Positions 46,401 to 59,599 of a stretch of DNA of 64,000 bases are shown in pieces. This DNA is from Thunnus maccoyii (Eukaryota; Chordata; Actinopteri; Scombriformes; Scombridae): assembly GCF_910596095.1 (NCBI RefSeq), contig NC_056548.1, forward strand, positions 12,921,151 through 12,985,150, written 5' to 3'. The notes beneath the pieces are model-generated. The model was given only the letters and a program-made list of their open reading frames with translations. It was not told the origin of the DNA and ran no database searches. Both the position numbers and the translations under genes were made by a program. Every line of letters begins with the position of its first letter. Within the stretch, counting starts at the first letter, position 1.

Positions 46401-49400
46401 GTTTGATGTCAATACTGACCCTCCAATCTCTTCCAACAATTCACCCTAATCTACCAAACTAAAATCTATTTTCATTTATCTCAGAGACAGCATTTGGATG
46501 AACACCGTGGCAGTTTGAGAGACATTAAGATCTCACAGTACAGCTAAATTGGGTGAGTGTACTCTAAACCAAAGGCCATTTTCAAGTTAGCATTGATTGG
46601 AATAGACAAAAGGCTTAAGGGCAGTCAATAATGTGTGAAAACCGATCTGGTGTGTCACATTCACATGATTAATGTGCAATAAATGCATCACAACGAGGAA
46701 GTCAGTGACCAGAATGGCACACTATAATAAGATTGTTGACTTCCTTGAAATAATGTTGCAATGATGCATTTCCCCACTTCCTGTTTGTCCTACATGCTCA
46801 GAGACATTCGAGAACCACTTCAAGATATTCTGTAAAGGATACATTAGAATTGTAACTGTTAATACACATGAATCATTCACTAAATATTCAAGAAAATCTT
46901 AGTAATAGTCTGAATGGCAGCCGTTGACCTCAGAGTGACCTCCAGCAGGTGGGAGCCAATCAGCATTCAGTCAGAATGTGCTGGCGCCGTTCTCTCACCC
47001 ACCATTCATTTCCCATGAAATGGTATAGCAGGTTGTTTGTCATACAATCTAATAACATCCACGTAATGAAACTTCCTCATGTTGCAATGGATAGATTGTT
47101 TCTTCCTTTTCTCATCCACCCTCCCCTTGTTTCTTGAGATAAGAATCAAAAGCAGATGTCTTATCTGATGGATGTTTTTATTCATTTGTATGATTGAATG
47201 GTCTGTGTACCTCTGTTTAGTGCATTGTATTGACTCTGCTGTTAAAAAAAAACAAACTTGTGAAACCTTTCCATGACATTTTCTTAGAACCAAATGTATA
47301 GCAAGGGAAACGGGATACCAAACAATAGAACAAAAGTAGTTATGTAACACCAGCTTTTTTTATAAATAGCAGCAGTCTTCTAATAGCCAGGGCTGATCAA
47401 AATATTATTTTAAATATCAACATCATGCATTTTTCAGGTTTTGGATTGATATTGATTCAATGATAATCCTCCTGTTGCTCCTACATATTCAACTACAGTA
47501 TGCTTGTTCTTATAGGTTTGTTTCTACCATTTGATAAAGTATTTGGTCTTCTGCCAACCTCCTACCAGACCTGTATGCATCTCTGGTCTGCTCTCTTACC
47601 ATTAAGCATTGGTTTGCTCATCAGTTTCTTTCTTTTTATGTGTTTGTTTGTTTTCTTTTCTTTGCAGACCTACTGACTCTGTGTATTTTGACAAGACTTA
47701 TTGTAACTTGAACGTAATGGCATGAACAACAGTTTTTATTTGTGGGTAGGGACTATTCTTGATGTCAACTGTAGCATATATCACTTTTAGGGACAGGAAT
47801 AAATGTTTTTATGGGCCCTTCATTTCCAATTTCAAGAGCAATTGATCCATAATCTATATCACACATTTCTATAAACCCTAATCAATTAAGTATCTCACAA
47901 CCACAAATTAACATGGAAAGCTTAATTGGTATTTTATGTAATCAAATATTGATTTTTGGTAGCGCTTTAAAAAAAATGACTGGAAGCATCATCAATGCAA
48001 GAAAACTACTATTTTCTTGCAGAATTTCTTCAGTCATTCTAACAGGCTTGATAAAAAGGCAAGACAGAATGAGGCAAAACGGGGAAAAAAGAAATGAAAA
48101 AGAACAACTGATCACTTAAAAGTACAAATACTGCACTTATCATAGCACCATGAAATTAATTGCACAAACTGTTTAATTAAAGACATGCACTCTCTCTTTG
48201 TAAGAAATGCCCCTCTGGTTTTATTTACTACTTTGTTTTTACAGAGTAATCTGCACTGTTGCTGCTCACAAATAACCCATGCTTTTTAGTACATGCTCTC
48301 AACAGTTCTTGCCAACATTTCAGTAACAATAGTAAACTACTGCCAATTCAAACAGTGACTGTGCTGTAAAAACTTTTACTGTTTGTCATCTAACGTTGTG
48401 TGCATGTTCCACTTCCTGCTGCAGTGAATTATACTGTGCAAAACTAAATTTAAAATAAAATGGGACAGCTTGTCTCTGTTGTCTTGTGGACAGTTATGAA
48501 ACAACTTTCTACAAAAGGTAAAAAGAAAAGAAAAAGTATGTTGACAGTAATAGGTTGACGGTAAGGTCTGTGGTTCATGTTAATAACCAAGACATTGTTT
48601 TTGGGAAGACAAGCAGCAGTTAGTTTTTCCAAATGTGATTTTCCAATAATCTGAGCACCACAAACAATTCTATTCACCTCTATGCGGTGGCGACAGAAGT
48701 CTAATCGGTGGTTATCTCAAAACCTCAGTAAATAAAATCTTAATTGTCAGCATGGCTATGGTATGAGGGAGAAAATATGTTTCGTTTTTTAGAGGGAATA
48801 TGGCTGTTCAAAGTACTATGCCTTTGTCCAAACATAACATTTACTAGACAGACTAACAGTGTTGTGTTGTCACTTCAGGCTAATATAGGTGATTTAAACT
48901 CCTACCCTGGTCCAATCATTCATGTGTTTATAGATACACAATCTTTAAATCTATGATTCCTTGACATTACATAAACTGACTTTATAGTAATTTATTATAG
49001 CAAACTGAGAGATCCTTGAGTAATCATGAAAGCAGACTACAGCTCTGTCTGTTCCTGTTAGTTATTTCTCAGTGGTGTGTAATGGGGTATGTAACAAATG
49101 TCTGGACGAGGGGGCGGCAAGGCTCATGCTTCTCTTTGAAAATACTCAGCTCATTTCCTGTCTCCTCCTGCCCGTCCCTTAACGTTCTTTTCCAGGCTGC
49201 AAGCTTCATTACCCGGTGCTGATCCCACCCCCGTGCCTTCTTTCATAACTCACAGATTTGAGACAATGAGGCACGGCTCCTTGTTTAGTTTATATATTGC
49301 TTTCATAGCTGTCTGGTAGAATCAGGCCATCAAAGGGAGAGTGAGTGAGACCTCATAAGAGACGGAATCAAACAAACTCCAGGATTTGACACTGGGAGTA

Positions 49401-51404
49401 GCCACAGGCCTTGGCTCTTGCCTGAAACCACTAATGCAGCTTTGACGAGCACTGTGTGATACCACTAATGCAGCCAGCCATGGAACACAAATCCATTTCT
49501 TCAAAGTAACATTCAAGCCCTCCTTTTGATGCTGTGCGTCTGTCTTCACAAATGTTCCAGGCAGAAAACACACAGACCACCAAATAATGCTGTTTTTACT
49601 GTTATAGAAACAAGGGCTGTAATATGAGCTGTTTCTATACAACATGGTGATGCAGGTTTTGGAAAGGGATCTGTGTCTTCTGTTATATTTTCCTCTCTAA
49701 TTTTCATGTATCATTTTCATCTTGCTTTCAAAGTTAGTCAACAGAAAATTAGCCAAACAGATGTGAAGCAATAAAAATAGGATTAGATTTAACATCCTTT
49801 TTTCATAAATATACCAGCAATCACAAGACACTATGCAATACTTTGAGTCAGCAAACAGTGGGCGGCTGCCATCCACGTGTCTGTTTAAATTTTAGCTTGT
49901 TTTCACTCTTTGTACACTTTACTTTGAACGTCAGAACGGAAAAATAATAATACTAGGTGCGTCAGGATATTTGCCATTTATGGTGAAATAAATGTGTTTA
50001 TGTCTGCAGACCAGGCAGAAATGTTGCTTCCGTGGCTGTGGGTGTTTATAGTTTATAGTAGTATGTGAGATGTAAACTATGTGGGAGAAATCCACTAGAT
50101 TGGGAATGAATATTTGATCTGCCGCTTGCAGAGTGTGTACGTAGGTGGTTATAACTCCAAATGATTTAACTGGACTATTTCTACATCAAATGATGGTCCA
50201 CTTCTGTCAACATCTGCAAAATGCTATAAAGCAATAATATAATTTTATCAACTGTGGTTTGCATCAGACCACGTATGGCAAGTTTTTATATGCTGTAAAA
50301 ACATCATGCAGCCTTTTAAGCAGTTCCTCTTTTTGAAAAACATCTGTAATTAAGTCCACATTGTATGACACAATGACACAGTGGAAAGTTTCTTATTCTG
50401 ACTTTATGACATTTTCACAATAGAGATTTTACACTGTAAGGGAATCTATGATGGATGAAAATTAAAATGAAAACACACAGATATCAGGTCTTATCTTAGA
50501 CAGTTGAGCCTTCTGCCTTTTTCACTCTGATGCAGACTGACAGACAACATGGCCAGTGTTAGCCTCAGAGGGACAAAAAGAGATGACTGCTTGTTTTACT
50601 GAATGACTTTTGACAACATGGTGATACGTACAGAGAGGATTGCTACTGTATATCTTTACTCTGCCTCCTGTATTTCACTGAACACAGAAACATCTCTTCT
50701 AACTGAAAAGGCCAAATCTTAACCTAATACCAAACAAAAAACAATGTGAATGTGACTGTTTTTCAAGGCTTTCACTCTTTTAATGTTCATATGAGAAATT
50801 AAGTTGCTTCTTATCCATGTAATGTAAATATTACTCACAATGATTAAACTATTAAGCAAATACAGTAAATCTTGTTGTCTTGGTACTGTGTGTAAATATA
50901 TTTAGAACTACTGAAAACTGAAATCAAATTCCTTGTATGGTTAAATACATTTTGCCAGTAATGCCGATTCCAATTCTGAGTCTACAATATACAGTAATGC
51001 ATCTACTTTATCTTCAATATCTTGGAACATCAATATAAAAATAATAAATACATATATACATATGTAGCCCTCTACTGGACATAAGATAAAGTGTTCTGTG
51101 TTGTGTTGGAAAATAAAAAGACAAAACACTAAAAGTGAGAGGACAGACACCCCTCTACTTTTGAAAATTGACATTGTACATTAGATCATGTATAGAAATA
51201 CATTTAAACCTATTTTGTCCATATAGCTTTCATCAGATGATATTTATCTGAGGCTACAAAAAATATTGATTTGAGTATGTCCACATTGAGCATGTGAATT
51301 TAACAATTTCTGACTAAAACAGAGTCTCATTTGACCTGTCTAAAATTTGATAATTCTGATAGACAAATCTACTGTAATTTGCCTTAAAGCCTCCAAGAAA
51401 TACA
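46401..51404. other. Intergenic, nothing recognised
   Basis: About 5 kb of AT-rich DNA without a supportable gene, RNA or clear repeat. The short ORFs, up to 114 codons at 47006-47350, have no recognisable domains. Confidence 0.35.
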
Positions 51405-51770
51405 CTCAAGTGCTTTACCTGAGTATTTCCATTTTCTGCTATACTTAATAATAATAGTAGATAATATATTGTAATTTTTACTCCACTAAATTATTTGACA
51501 GCTATGGTTACTATAATTACTTTACAAATTTACATATAAAACATGTGATCACTTTATAAAATATAGTGCATTTCCACTCTGACATAGTTAAAATGAACTC
51601 CACTGCGACCAGCAACAACATTAAGATGCTGCTTATAACAAATCAATAATAATAATAATTTTAACATTAACAGGGGATAAAATACTTCCATACTTTTACT
51701 TAAGTGATATTTTGAACCCGAGATTTTTACTTTACTTTACATTTGCTGAATACCAACACTGCCTTTGACC
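51405..51770. repeat. Fish MITE-like interspersed repeat, copy 2
   Basis: Shows 'cctgagtatttccatttt', 'tttttactccactaaat', 'catacttttacttaagtgatatttt' and 'tttactttactttacatttg', the same family as 1165-1665. Confidence 0.55.
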
Positions 51771-52829
51771 TTACAGGTGTTGTCATCAATAACATGGTAG
51801 ATATAAGAATAGCCACAAACAGAAAACAATCTCTCTGCTCCTTGACAAACTTGCCAATGTTTCTGAGTGAGCGAGAGATGACAAAGATCAGAATCGATCA
51901 GTCTCTGCTCTGCTCTGAGAGAACACCTGTCAACCATTCATCACAACCCAGACGAATAGACAGAGGCTTCCACTGTTAATCCTGATCTTTCTCCTCCCCA
52001 TTCTCCTGCATTTTTACTCTTCTCAGTCATCCTGTCATTTTCTGTCAGCCTGTGCATCCGTCTATCTGTCTCTCTACTTATCTTGCTCTCTGTTCAGTGT
52101 CTCCCCCATTAGCCCCCAGAGTGGTTTCCACTTTAATTTTGGCCAGCAACTGTGTGAGTGAGACTTAACTGTGTCTGCCAATGGACGTGTCAGGCAAATG
52201 GTGGTAGACTGCATGTTCTGCATGCTGATATCCAATCATATTCTGTGTAGTGACAGAACGGTGGCAGTGGTCCGCTGAGGGATTTGCATCTTATTCCCAG
52301 GACTCCTCCAGTACTTTCTGAGACTTCCATTCAATAGCACATCTGCTGAACTATATTCTATGATGAGGTTTCTGCGTCTTGGTCAAATGTCATATCTGCT
52401 CTGCGATTAATGATTGAAGAAGTTTGCCTGTGACTCGCAGGTGTTTCTCTGCATCCAACAGCACAAGAACAGCTGTGCCGGTTGTTTTTCCAGGTCAGAT
52501 ATGTTTTTCCTGTTTCACTGCCACCCTACACTGCCAGGCTGATACTGCCTTGTTAGGGACTGCATGAAAATTATTGAGGGGGTCTGGGGTGAAGGTCAGA
52601 ATAGGGGAACAAATTGCAATCATATTTTTTGGGAGAACAGGGAACGGTCTTTGATTTAATTCACTTTTTTTTTTTTAATTTCAGATTTGTATTTTATTTT
52701 AGCCTTTCCTTGTGAGATTTATTACATAAAAAAGAAATTTAAAACATACATGGTGTATGCCATGGGTCATAAACATGCATTTTACAGTAAATAGAGCAAA
52801 TAAAATGTTGAGTAAACACATTTTATGAT
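51771..52829. other. Intergenic, nothing recognised
   Basis: No supportable gene or repeat family. A poly-T run is present near 52665. Confidence 0.35.
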
Positions 52830-53110
52830 GTGACAGTGCTATGGTTAACGCCAGATTAGGTTTAAGCAAAAAAAAAGTCAAGACATTTGGTTAGGTTGAG
52901 GACAAGATCATGGTTTGGGTTAAAATAAATACTTATAAGGTTAGGAAAACATTGTGGTTTGGGTTAATATTACTACTTCCTTAGCGTTAGGAGACCTTCG
53001 TTGTCATGGTCACAACAATAACCGTGTGGTTAAGGTTAGGGGATGATCATGGTCATAGTTTTGAAAAGAACAGTGTTGACTCATGGTTGAAAATTGGAAA
53101 CTCATGGTTG
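52830..53110. repeat. Degenerate minisatellite, GGTTAGGTT-type
   Basis: Irregular recurrence of 'tggttaggttgagg', 'tggtttgggtta', 'ataaggttagg', 'gtggttaaggttagggg'. It resembles a common teleost tandem repeat and has a telomere-like flavour, but there is no true TTAGGG array. Confidence 0.55.
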
Positions 53111-54130
53111 GAAGCGGGAAACAAAGTTATCTCCTTTGTTAAAACAACTTATTCTGCTGTTTCTTTTTCAGGATGAGGACAGATTCAGATTTATTTTCAT
53201 TAGTCAGGGATTCAGGAAGTCAGGAAACAATCAAGCTTGCGCAAGACCTTAGTTTTATTTGGAGTGTGGGGAAGGATGGAAATATTGCAGTGCTCAAGTC
53301 ACTTATGAGCCAGAGATGGTGCCGCTGTTACTCATTCTGTGGGTGTGGTAATATCTGTTCTTTTAGTGGCTTTTAAGAAATTTGTTAATGTATGCCATAT
53401 GTATAGGAAACAAATATTCATGTCTGGCTAGCCATCTCTTTATGTCATTATTGAGCAAGAGGAACAACAGACAGACATTACAAGATTTATAAATTACATA
53501 TTTATACAGTGCCCAAAACCCCTAGAAATGCCTGAGGTTTTCTCTCCCTCCTTTCTTCAGGTTTTGGGGACTTTCCACTAGTGGGATCGAGTGCTGATTG
53601 AATCATGACTGACCCTCAGCAGCCTCCCATGCCATTCCATAATTTTGTTATAACTTTAATTAATGTGTGCCTGTTCTCTTAAGATATTAAGTGTTTAATT
53701 GGGGTATAGCATCTTAAATTCTTTATGCTTTATTACCTTGGGCTGTTTAGGAGCAGGAGGGTGCAGTGTTTTTTTCTAAGTCAAGAGTCAAGAGGGGGTT
53801 TTCAAAGAAAATACTGGGGAAGGCTTTGCTCTTAATCGGAAGTGAAACATAATTTTAATCTCCCCTCCTCACCCAAATAATTTTTGCACAGTCCCTAAAA
53901 AGTGTAAAGACTGTATCAATCTGTTCTCTGTCAACTTTCCTGATTTAAAAATAACAATTATAAGCTTAATACTTCAGAGATTTGGCACAGGGCACAGGTG
54001 GGCAGGGCTCTAGCCATCTTGTTTAAAGGGCAACTTCATTGTAAATTCCCTCCTTTTTCTACGGATGTTTTCTATATGAGATGACAGGCAGAGACAGAGA
54101 CTTTGTCTGTCCTCCAGCGTCATAGAAGAG
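53111..54130. other. Intergenic, nothing recognised
   Basis: No supportable gene or repeat. A 67-codon ORF at 53173-53376 has no recognisable domain. Confidence 0.35.
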
Positions 54131-54137
54131 ACTGAGA

Positions 54138-54169
54138 AAGAGAGAGAGAGATAGATAGATAGATAGATA

Positions 54170-54200
<31 letters not shown>
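54138..54200. repeat. Compound microsatellite (GA)n(GATA)n(GA)n
   Basis: GA run, then about six GATA units, then GGGA and a long GA run. Confidence 0.95.
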
Positions 54201-54201
<1 letters not shown>

Positions 54202-55639
54202 CCCAGCCATCCACTGAACAGCGATACTAAATCAAAAGAATAGGGCTCCTGCCTTTTGGATGACAAGTGATGCTGAGCTCCCATCATGGAGTAACAATAA
54301 TGAAGCATTTTCACTGAGGCTGCTGCAGCATCAGGGGGTGGTGAAGCCCCCCGAGATTGCATTAAAGACTCTCTGTTCCCTGTCACACTTGGAACGCTAT
54401 TAACCATCTCATGTGATTGGAGGTAGAAAGGAGAGCTTAATGTAGAAATGGATTACATGTGACTTCTTTTGAATTTCACCTGCACTTTGTATCCTAACAA
54501 GCGAGACAGATGAATCAGTGGGAAAACTTTCAATTATGACTCTGATTTGGAGGGAAATTAACAAATTGAATCTTATCATAGATACATATCATCAGTTAAC
54601 TACCCCCTGTCAATTGCAGGAAATTTAATGCTATCCCATCAAAAATGATTCTGCTTACAGGGCTTATCAACTTGTTTAATTGTTCTGATTAGCCAGAGCT
54701 GTAGGTGCAGCTCTGTGCACTCCTCATCAGATGATATTTTCTGGATTGACAAGGATCTGTGATGAGCATGAGAATAATGAGAGTAATGAGAGTGAGAAAG
54801 CATATGTTTGTGGGTGTATGCTTGTGTGAGAAAAAAAGTGAGATAGAAGAAGACCCAAGAAATAAATAAGCCAAATCGAGGGCCAGAAATGGCAGCCACG
54901 AGCCAAAAGTGCTGTCCAAATCCATTACAGCCTGCTGTTGCCATGGTAGCAGTCTACCTAAAATCGTTTTTTCATCAACCTTTCTTCCCTCTTATATGTT
55001 ATCAAGAAGAAATCACACAGTGCCTGTTGGTGAAATCTCTGTAAAATCTCTGTTAGTGTTATGACAGCTGTCAGTTAATCACATAGTCATCAAACCAGAG
55101 AATAAATCTCCATCCTGCTTGTGTGCTCAAGCAGTCACCATCAAAAACATTCATCATTCCAGTGTCAGACTGTATTATAGACGACAGAAACGCAGCACAA
55201 TTCATGATATGCTCTGACACCTTTTGCCATATCGATGCCTCTTTTAATCAACATAAGATTTCAACAAAAATGTTGTGGAGTCAGGCAGAGACAGGCTGTG
55301 GAACTGACAAGAACAAGCACTCTTTCTTCTTCTGGGAACAGGAAACATCAAAAGCCCATTATTGATTCCAATAACAACCTAATCATATAAGTCAGAAAAA
55401 CAAATTAACACTAACCTGCAGCAAGCTAATGCATCTCCATTATTCTTTCCCTATTGTGGACTACTGTCATGAGCTAATTCACCAAGGGACAACCATTAAA
55501 CTTTTGACTTCAGCTCCTTGCTGCACAGCCAGGTCGATGTCTTGACTGCTGGTAACATCACTGTAATGACTTAGAAAAAACACTTTCTGATTTTCAAAGA
55601 AATAAGTTTTGTGTCTGATGTGTATGTTGGCCCTGAGTG
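54201..55639. other. Intergenic, nothing recognised
   Basis: No supportable gene or repeat family. Confidence 0.35.
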
Positions 55640-56200
55640 CAAAACACAAAAACACAACATTTCAGAAAACACATTAACAAATCAGAAAAAAACAGTTTTA
55701 GAAAACACAGTAAAGGTGCAGTGTGTAGAATTTAGTGGCATCTAACAAAACGGACTTTGCAAAAATGGAATGTAATATTACATATTACATAAGTATGTTT
55801 TAATTAGTGTATAAAGTCATGAAAATAATAATTGTTGTGTTTTTGTTACCTTAGAATGAGCCCTTTGTATAGGGAGCGGGTCCTCTTCCACAGAGGCTGC
55901 CATGTTTCTACAGTAGCCCAGAACGGACAAATCAAACACTGGCTCTAGAGACGGCCTTTCACATTTTTCATGGCCACAGTAGATTCTCGTACATGCTTGG
56001 AAGGGGAGGGTGACGGGAGGGGTATTTATTTGGTTGCAATCTGCAACCTCACCACTAGATGCCGCTAAATTCTACACACCGGACCTTTAACAAGTCAAAA
56101 AAACACAACAAAACAGAAAAGACAGCAACAAAACCAAAAATACATTAACAAATCAGAAAACACAACAACAAATCAGAAAACACAGCATTTCACAAAATGG
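55640..56200. repeat. A-rich minisatellite 'aacaaatcagaaaacacaac', split by a MITE
   Basis: Imperfect 18-20-bp units lie on both sides of the element at 55714-56086 (55640-55710 and 56090-56200), so the element inserted into a pre-existing tandem repeat. Confidence 0.7.
55714..56086. mobile_element. 373-bp non-autonomous relative of the TTAA-flanked element
   Basis: Ends AGGTGCAGTGTGTAGAATTTAG and ...TTCTACACACCGGACCT, with flanking GTAA (mutated TTAA) and TTAA. It shares 'ccatgtttctacagtagcccagaacgg' type sequence with the 4.84-kb element at about 42100-42140, so it is probably an internally deleted derivative. Confidence 0.75.
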
Positions 56201-56299
56201 AAAAGGTAGGGACAACAATTCTTGTATTAGATTGGACAGAACCCACGTCAAGTCAGAGTTCTTAGAAAATCAAGGTTTGGTCACACCCACAGATGTGCT

Positions 56300-56520
56300 G
56301 CCTGGCATTGCCTGGGCTTAAGATCTGTGGACTCTGTGAACACCTTTAAAAAGCATCACAAGACCCATTTGTTTAGATTTGACTTTGTATAATTTTACTA
56401 TTTTCTTTCTAATTCTGTTTTTATTGTGCTTTATGTCTCTATGTATTTTTATGCTTTATTTCTTCTGTGGAGCACTTTGTGACGTCTCTGCTCTCGAAAG
56501 GTGCTATATAAATAAAGTTA
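56300..56520 (+). mobile_element. LINE 3' end fragment
   Basis: Contains 'gtggactctgtgaacacctttaaaaagcatcacaag' (LINE C-terminal coding remnant), then a 3' UTR ending 'gtgctatataaataaagtta'. This is typical of a teleost L2/Rex-like LINE 3' terminus. Confidence 0.6.
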
Positions 56521-59500
56521 CTTACATCTTTGTCTTGCCCTCTAGATATCATTTGCTGTTTCCTGATACTCGCTTTGTAACTTCTCGGTAGTATCAATAC
56601 ACACATTTTAAGCTGAGTTTGAAAGAATGGAAGAAAAGAATGAAAAAATAATGGGATATTTCAACAAAGGGTATTCAAATTCTGTTATTCTCCATTTGCT
56701 CTCATATCACACATATCACAATGTCAAAATGTCTCTCTGAACCCTTGAACACTTGAAAGACATAGGACTGAAATATGTTTTCTGAAACATTGTTTTTTGA
56801 TTTGTCAATGTGGTTCCTGAAACGTTGTTTTTTACATCCCAGGGCCACCATACAGGGGTTTGGTACAGTAGGTCACTGACAGGTGTTCAGTGCTTTAGCA
56901 TACAATGTAGCAATCCAAAATTCAGGATAAGGATGTCTGGCCCAACTCCAGCTACTTCCATAGTGCATATAGAGGGGGGAAACCAGAACCAGAAACCAAA
57001 TCTTAATTTAATATCAGACCTCTCAAGAGATACTGAGTTGAGTGATTGATAGCCCCAAACATTGGTCTAATACAAAGTGTAGCATACCATAACAGTATTG
57101 TGAGGAGCTGCAGGAATAAACATATGAGAATGCTTATTTTTTTTGTATCAGCACAATCTTGGCTTTGATGGAGAAGTGAAGCTGTATTTTAGAGACGTCT
57201 AAAGGCTCCTGATGATACTGTACAGCTCCAGTATCACTCATTCCCTCACACGCCCACATACTAAGCACTGACACTTGTACACTGTAATAGATATCCTCTC
57301 CCACCTCTTCTCTTGCTGTTGCAACGCTTTCTCATAAATAACAGTTTGCTGTTATGGCCATATTTATGTGACACATTATATAGATGATAATGTACAGCCT
57401 TTGTTATGGCATGGGATAAGTATAGACACAGACTGTATGTTCTCCATGTGTCTCTGAACTGACAGCTTGACAAGATGTGTCTAAGCAGCTTGGCATACAT
57501 TAACATACCCAGCACCTCATCACCAAGCTGTCACTCTCAACCGGACAGGCGTCGGGCTGAAGTGTTACATCCTGTGAGACTGGAGGGGCAACACAGGAGG
57601 AGCGAGTCGACCTCTTCTTACATCCTCATGTATAACGCTTACTCTCCTCTCCTCATCTCATACTTTCAGACTGATTAATCTCATCCTGGCTTTAAATTAA
57701 CCACATTATCTATTATTCACAGTCAAAGCCAGCCTCATCTTGCACAGACCATATAAATGAAGACTTAGCCTCTGTGGATTTCTTTCAAACCATCACCTCA
57801 AAGTCTAATAATTACCATGCATTAGCATAGATTAGCTCCAGCAAGGTCAATGGTTATCCATTTCATCTTGCTCTTTCTGAGGGATTTTTTTGAGGCTCCC
57901 ATGCCTCTAGGAGTCGGTACCTGGGACTTTTTTTCTCCACAGTTGAGTCACTTGATAGGGTACAGAAGAAAAGCACAACAAGCAGCGATGTGAAGGTTGT
58001 TTGAAGATCATGTGCGGCCGACTTCACTTCTGCCTCCTCAGCTGAGAAGGATCAGAAAGGCCTGTGGCGAATTTGAAGGGAACTGATCCACATACTATCA
58101 AACCAAGCTGCCTTTTCAGTGGGGAAAGGGCTTATTCAGTCAGTCGTAAGGTGGCGCAAAGGTTGTGAAGTGCTGTTTCATGGAATTACGAATATGATCT
58201 CAACATGTTTTTGACATAACCTCTCCCCAGGGTGACAGGGATTTGCAACCACAGTCTTCTGTGAAGAAGCCATTCTGTATATAACAGTTACAGTAACAGA
58301 TCTCAATAAATGTGTAAAATAAAACTTTTTACCTCAGTGAAAATGTTAGCTCACTTAACCTTAATGTTCTTTTTGGAGGTTAATTCATGACTTTCCGTAT
58401 TTTGAGAGAATTGCTTGACCATTATTTTGAACTGATAACAGAAGTCAACTACAGAAAGTGAAGAATTACTCCTGTTTGGAGTTTCAGAGACATGAGTTGT
58501 AAAACATGTTTAATACAACGGATTTTCATATGCATTATATCTGTGAGTGGTGCCCAGAAAAACCCAAATAAGTATATTGGAGTTATATAAAAGTTTGGTT
58601 TTACAAGAAGTTATACATCTCCAGGGTCTAATTTAAAGGGCCAATGTATCACCAGTACCCAAATATAAGTACAGACAGTTTTTCTACATAAATTACCATT
58701 TTTCTAAGTAGACAGGCCCATGTTACATTGTTTTAAGACTGTAAGTTGTGAGTGTTTTTCGTTGTTAAGCTTTCCTTAACCTCCTGCACTGCCTGTTTGT
58801 TCACCAATATGGAGACAGAGAGGGAGAGACTTGGAGGGGTGCAAGGGTCCACAGAGAAGTGAATCCAGGTGGTTTTCGAAACAACCTGTGCCTGTGTCAA
58901 AATGACAGATGGCGCCATCTAAGTTTAGCATCAATCTCACCTGATGGCTCAGCGGTGACTGGTGATGTCTGCCAGGGGGTTGGCTTCAGCAGGAGGAGCA
59001 AAGCCAGGAGATTCAGGCAGAGAAAATATGGAGCTAAAGCACCTTCTCACATGACCAACCACTGTGTACAAAGCTGAAAGTTTGCATTTAGCCACCAAGG
59101 TTTCCAGTGTATCCTTCTTCACTGGACACTTAAGCTCTTGATGAAAAGTTGTGTGTTTATGTATGCATTGTTGGTCAACAGAGCAATACAATATGCATTA
59201 ATACAGAAACTTTAATAGTAGCATATATCTTTACAAAAGGAGCATTGTGTATGTGGTTTACAACATGTCTAAATATTTCTACATCAACCATTTATTAAAA
59301 ATAAGAGATTTTAAAAGTCCTTCTTTGAGCATGAATTACACTCATTACAACAGAGATTAGATTATCATGTGTCTAAAGTTCTCATTACATGACACAGTTG
59401 TTACAGTAAGTCAGTATTGTAATTTGCAGTGTATGAACATTTGAGTGGTGTTTTTACGAGACATTAGTATCTTTAAACCAAAAGTATATTGATATAATCT

Positions 59501-59595
59501 TCTTAATCCCAGAAGAGATCAAGACTTCTCTATCACTATTTCTCTCTCTCTGTCTAAAAATATGAATCAGTCAGTTTGTCAGGTGAAGAAAAACC
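56521..59595. other. Intergenic, nothing recognised
   Basis: No supportable gene, RNA or repeat family in about 3 kb. The short ORFs show no domains. Confidence 0.35.
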
Positions 59596-59599
59596 AGTT

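Noticed and set aside
52830-53110. Interstitial telomeric repeat
   Set aside because: GGTTAGG-like pieces are irregular and do not form TTAGGG arrays.
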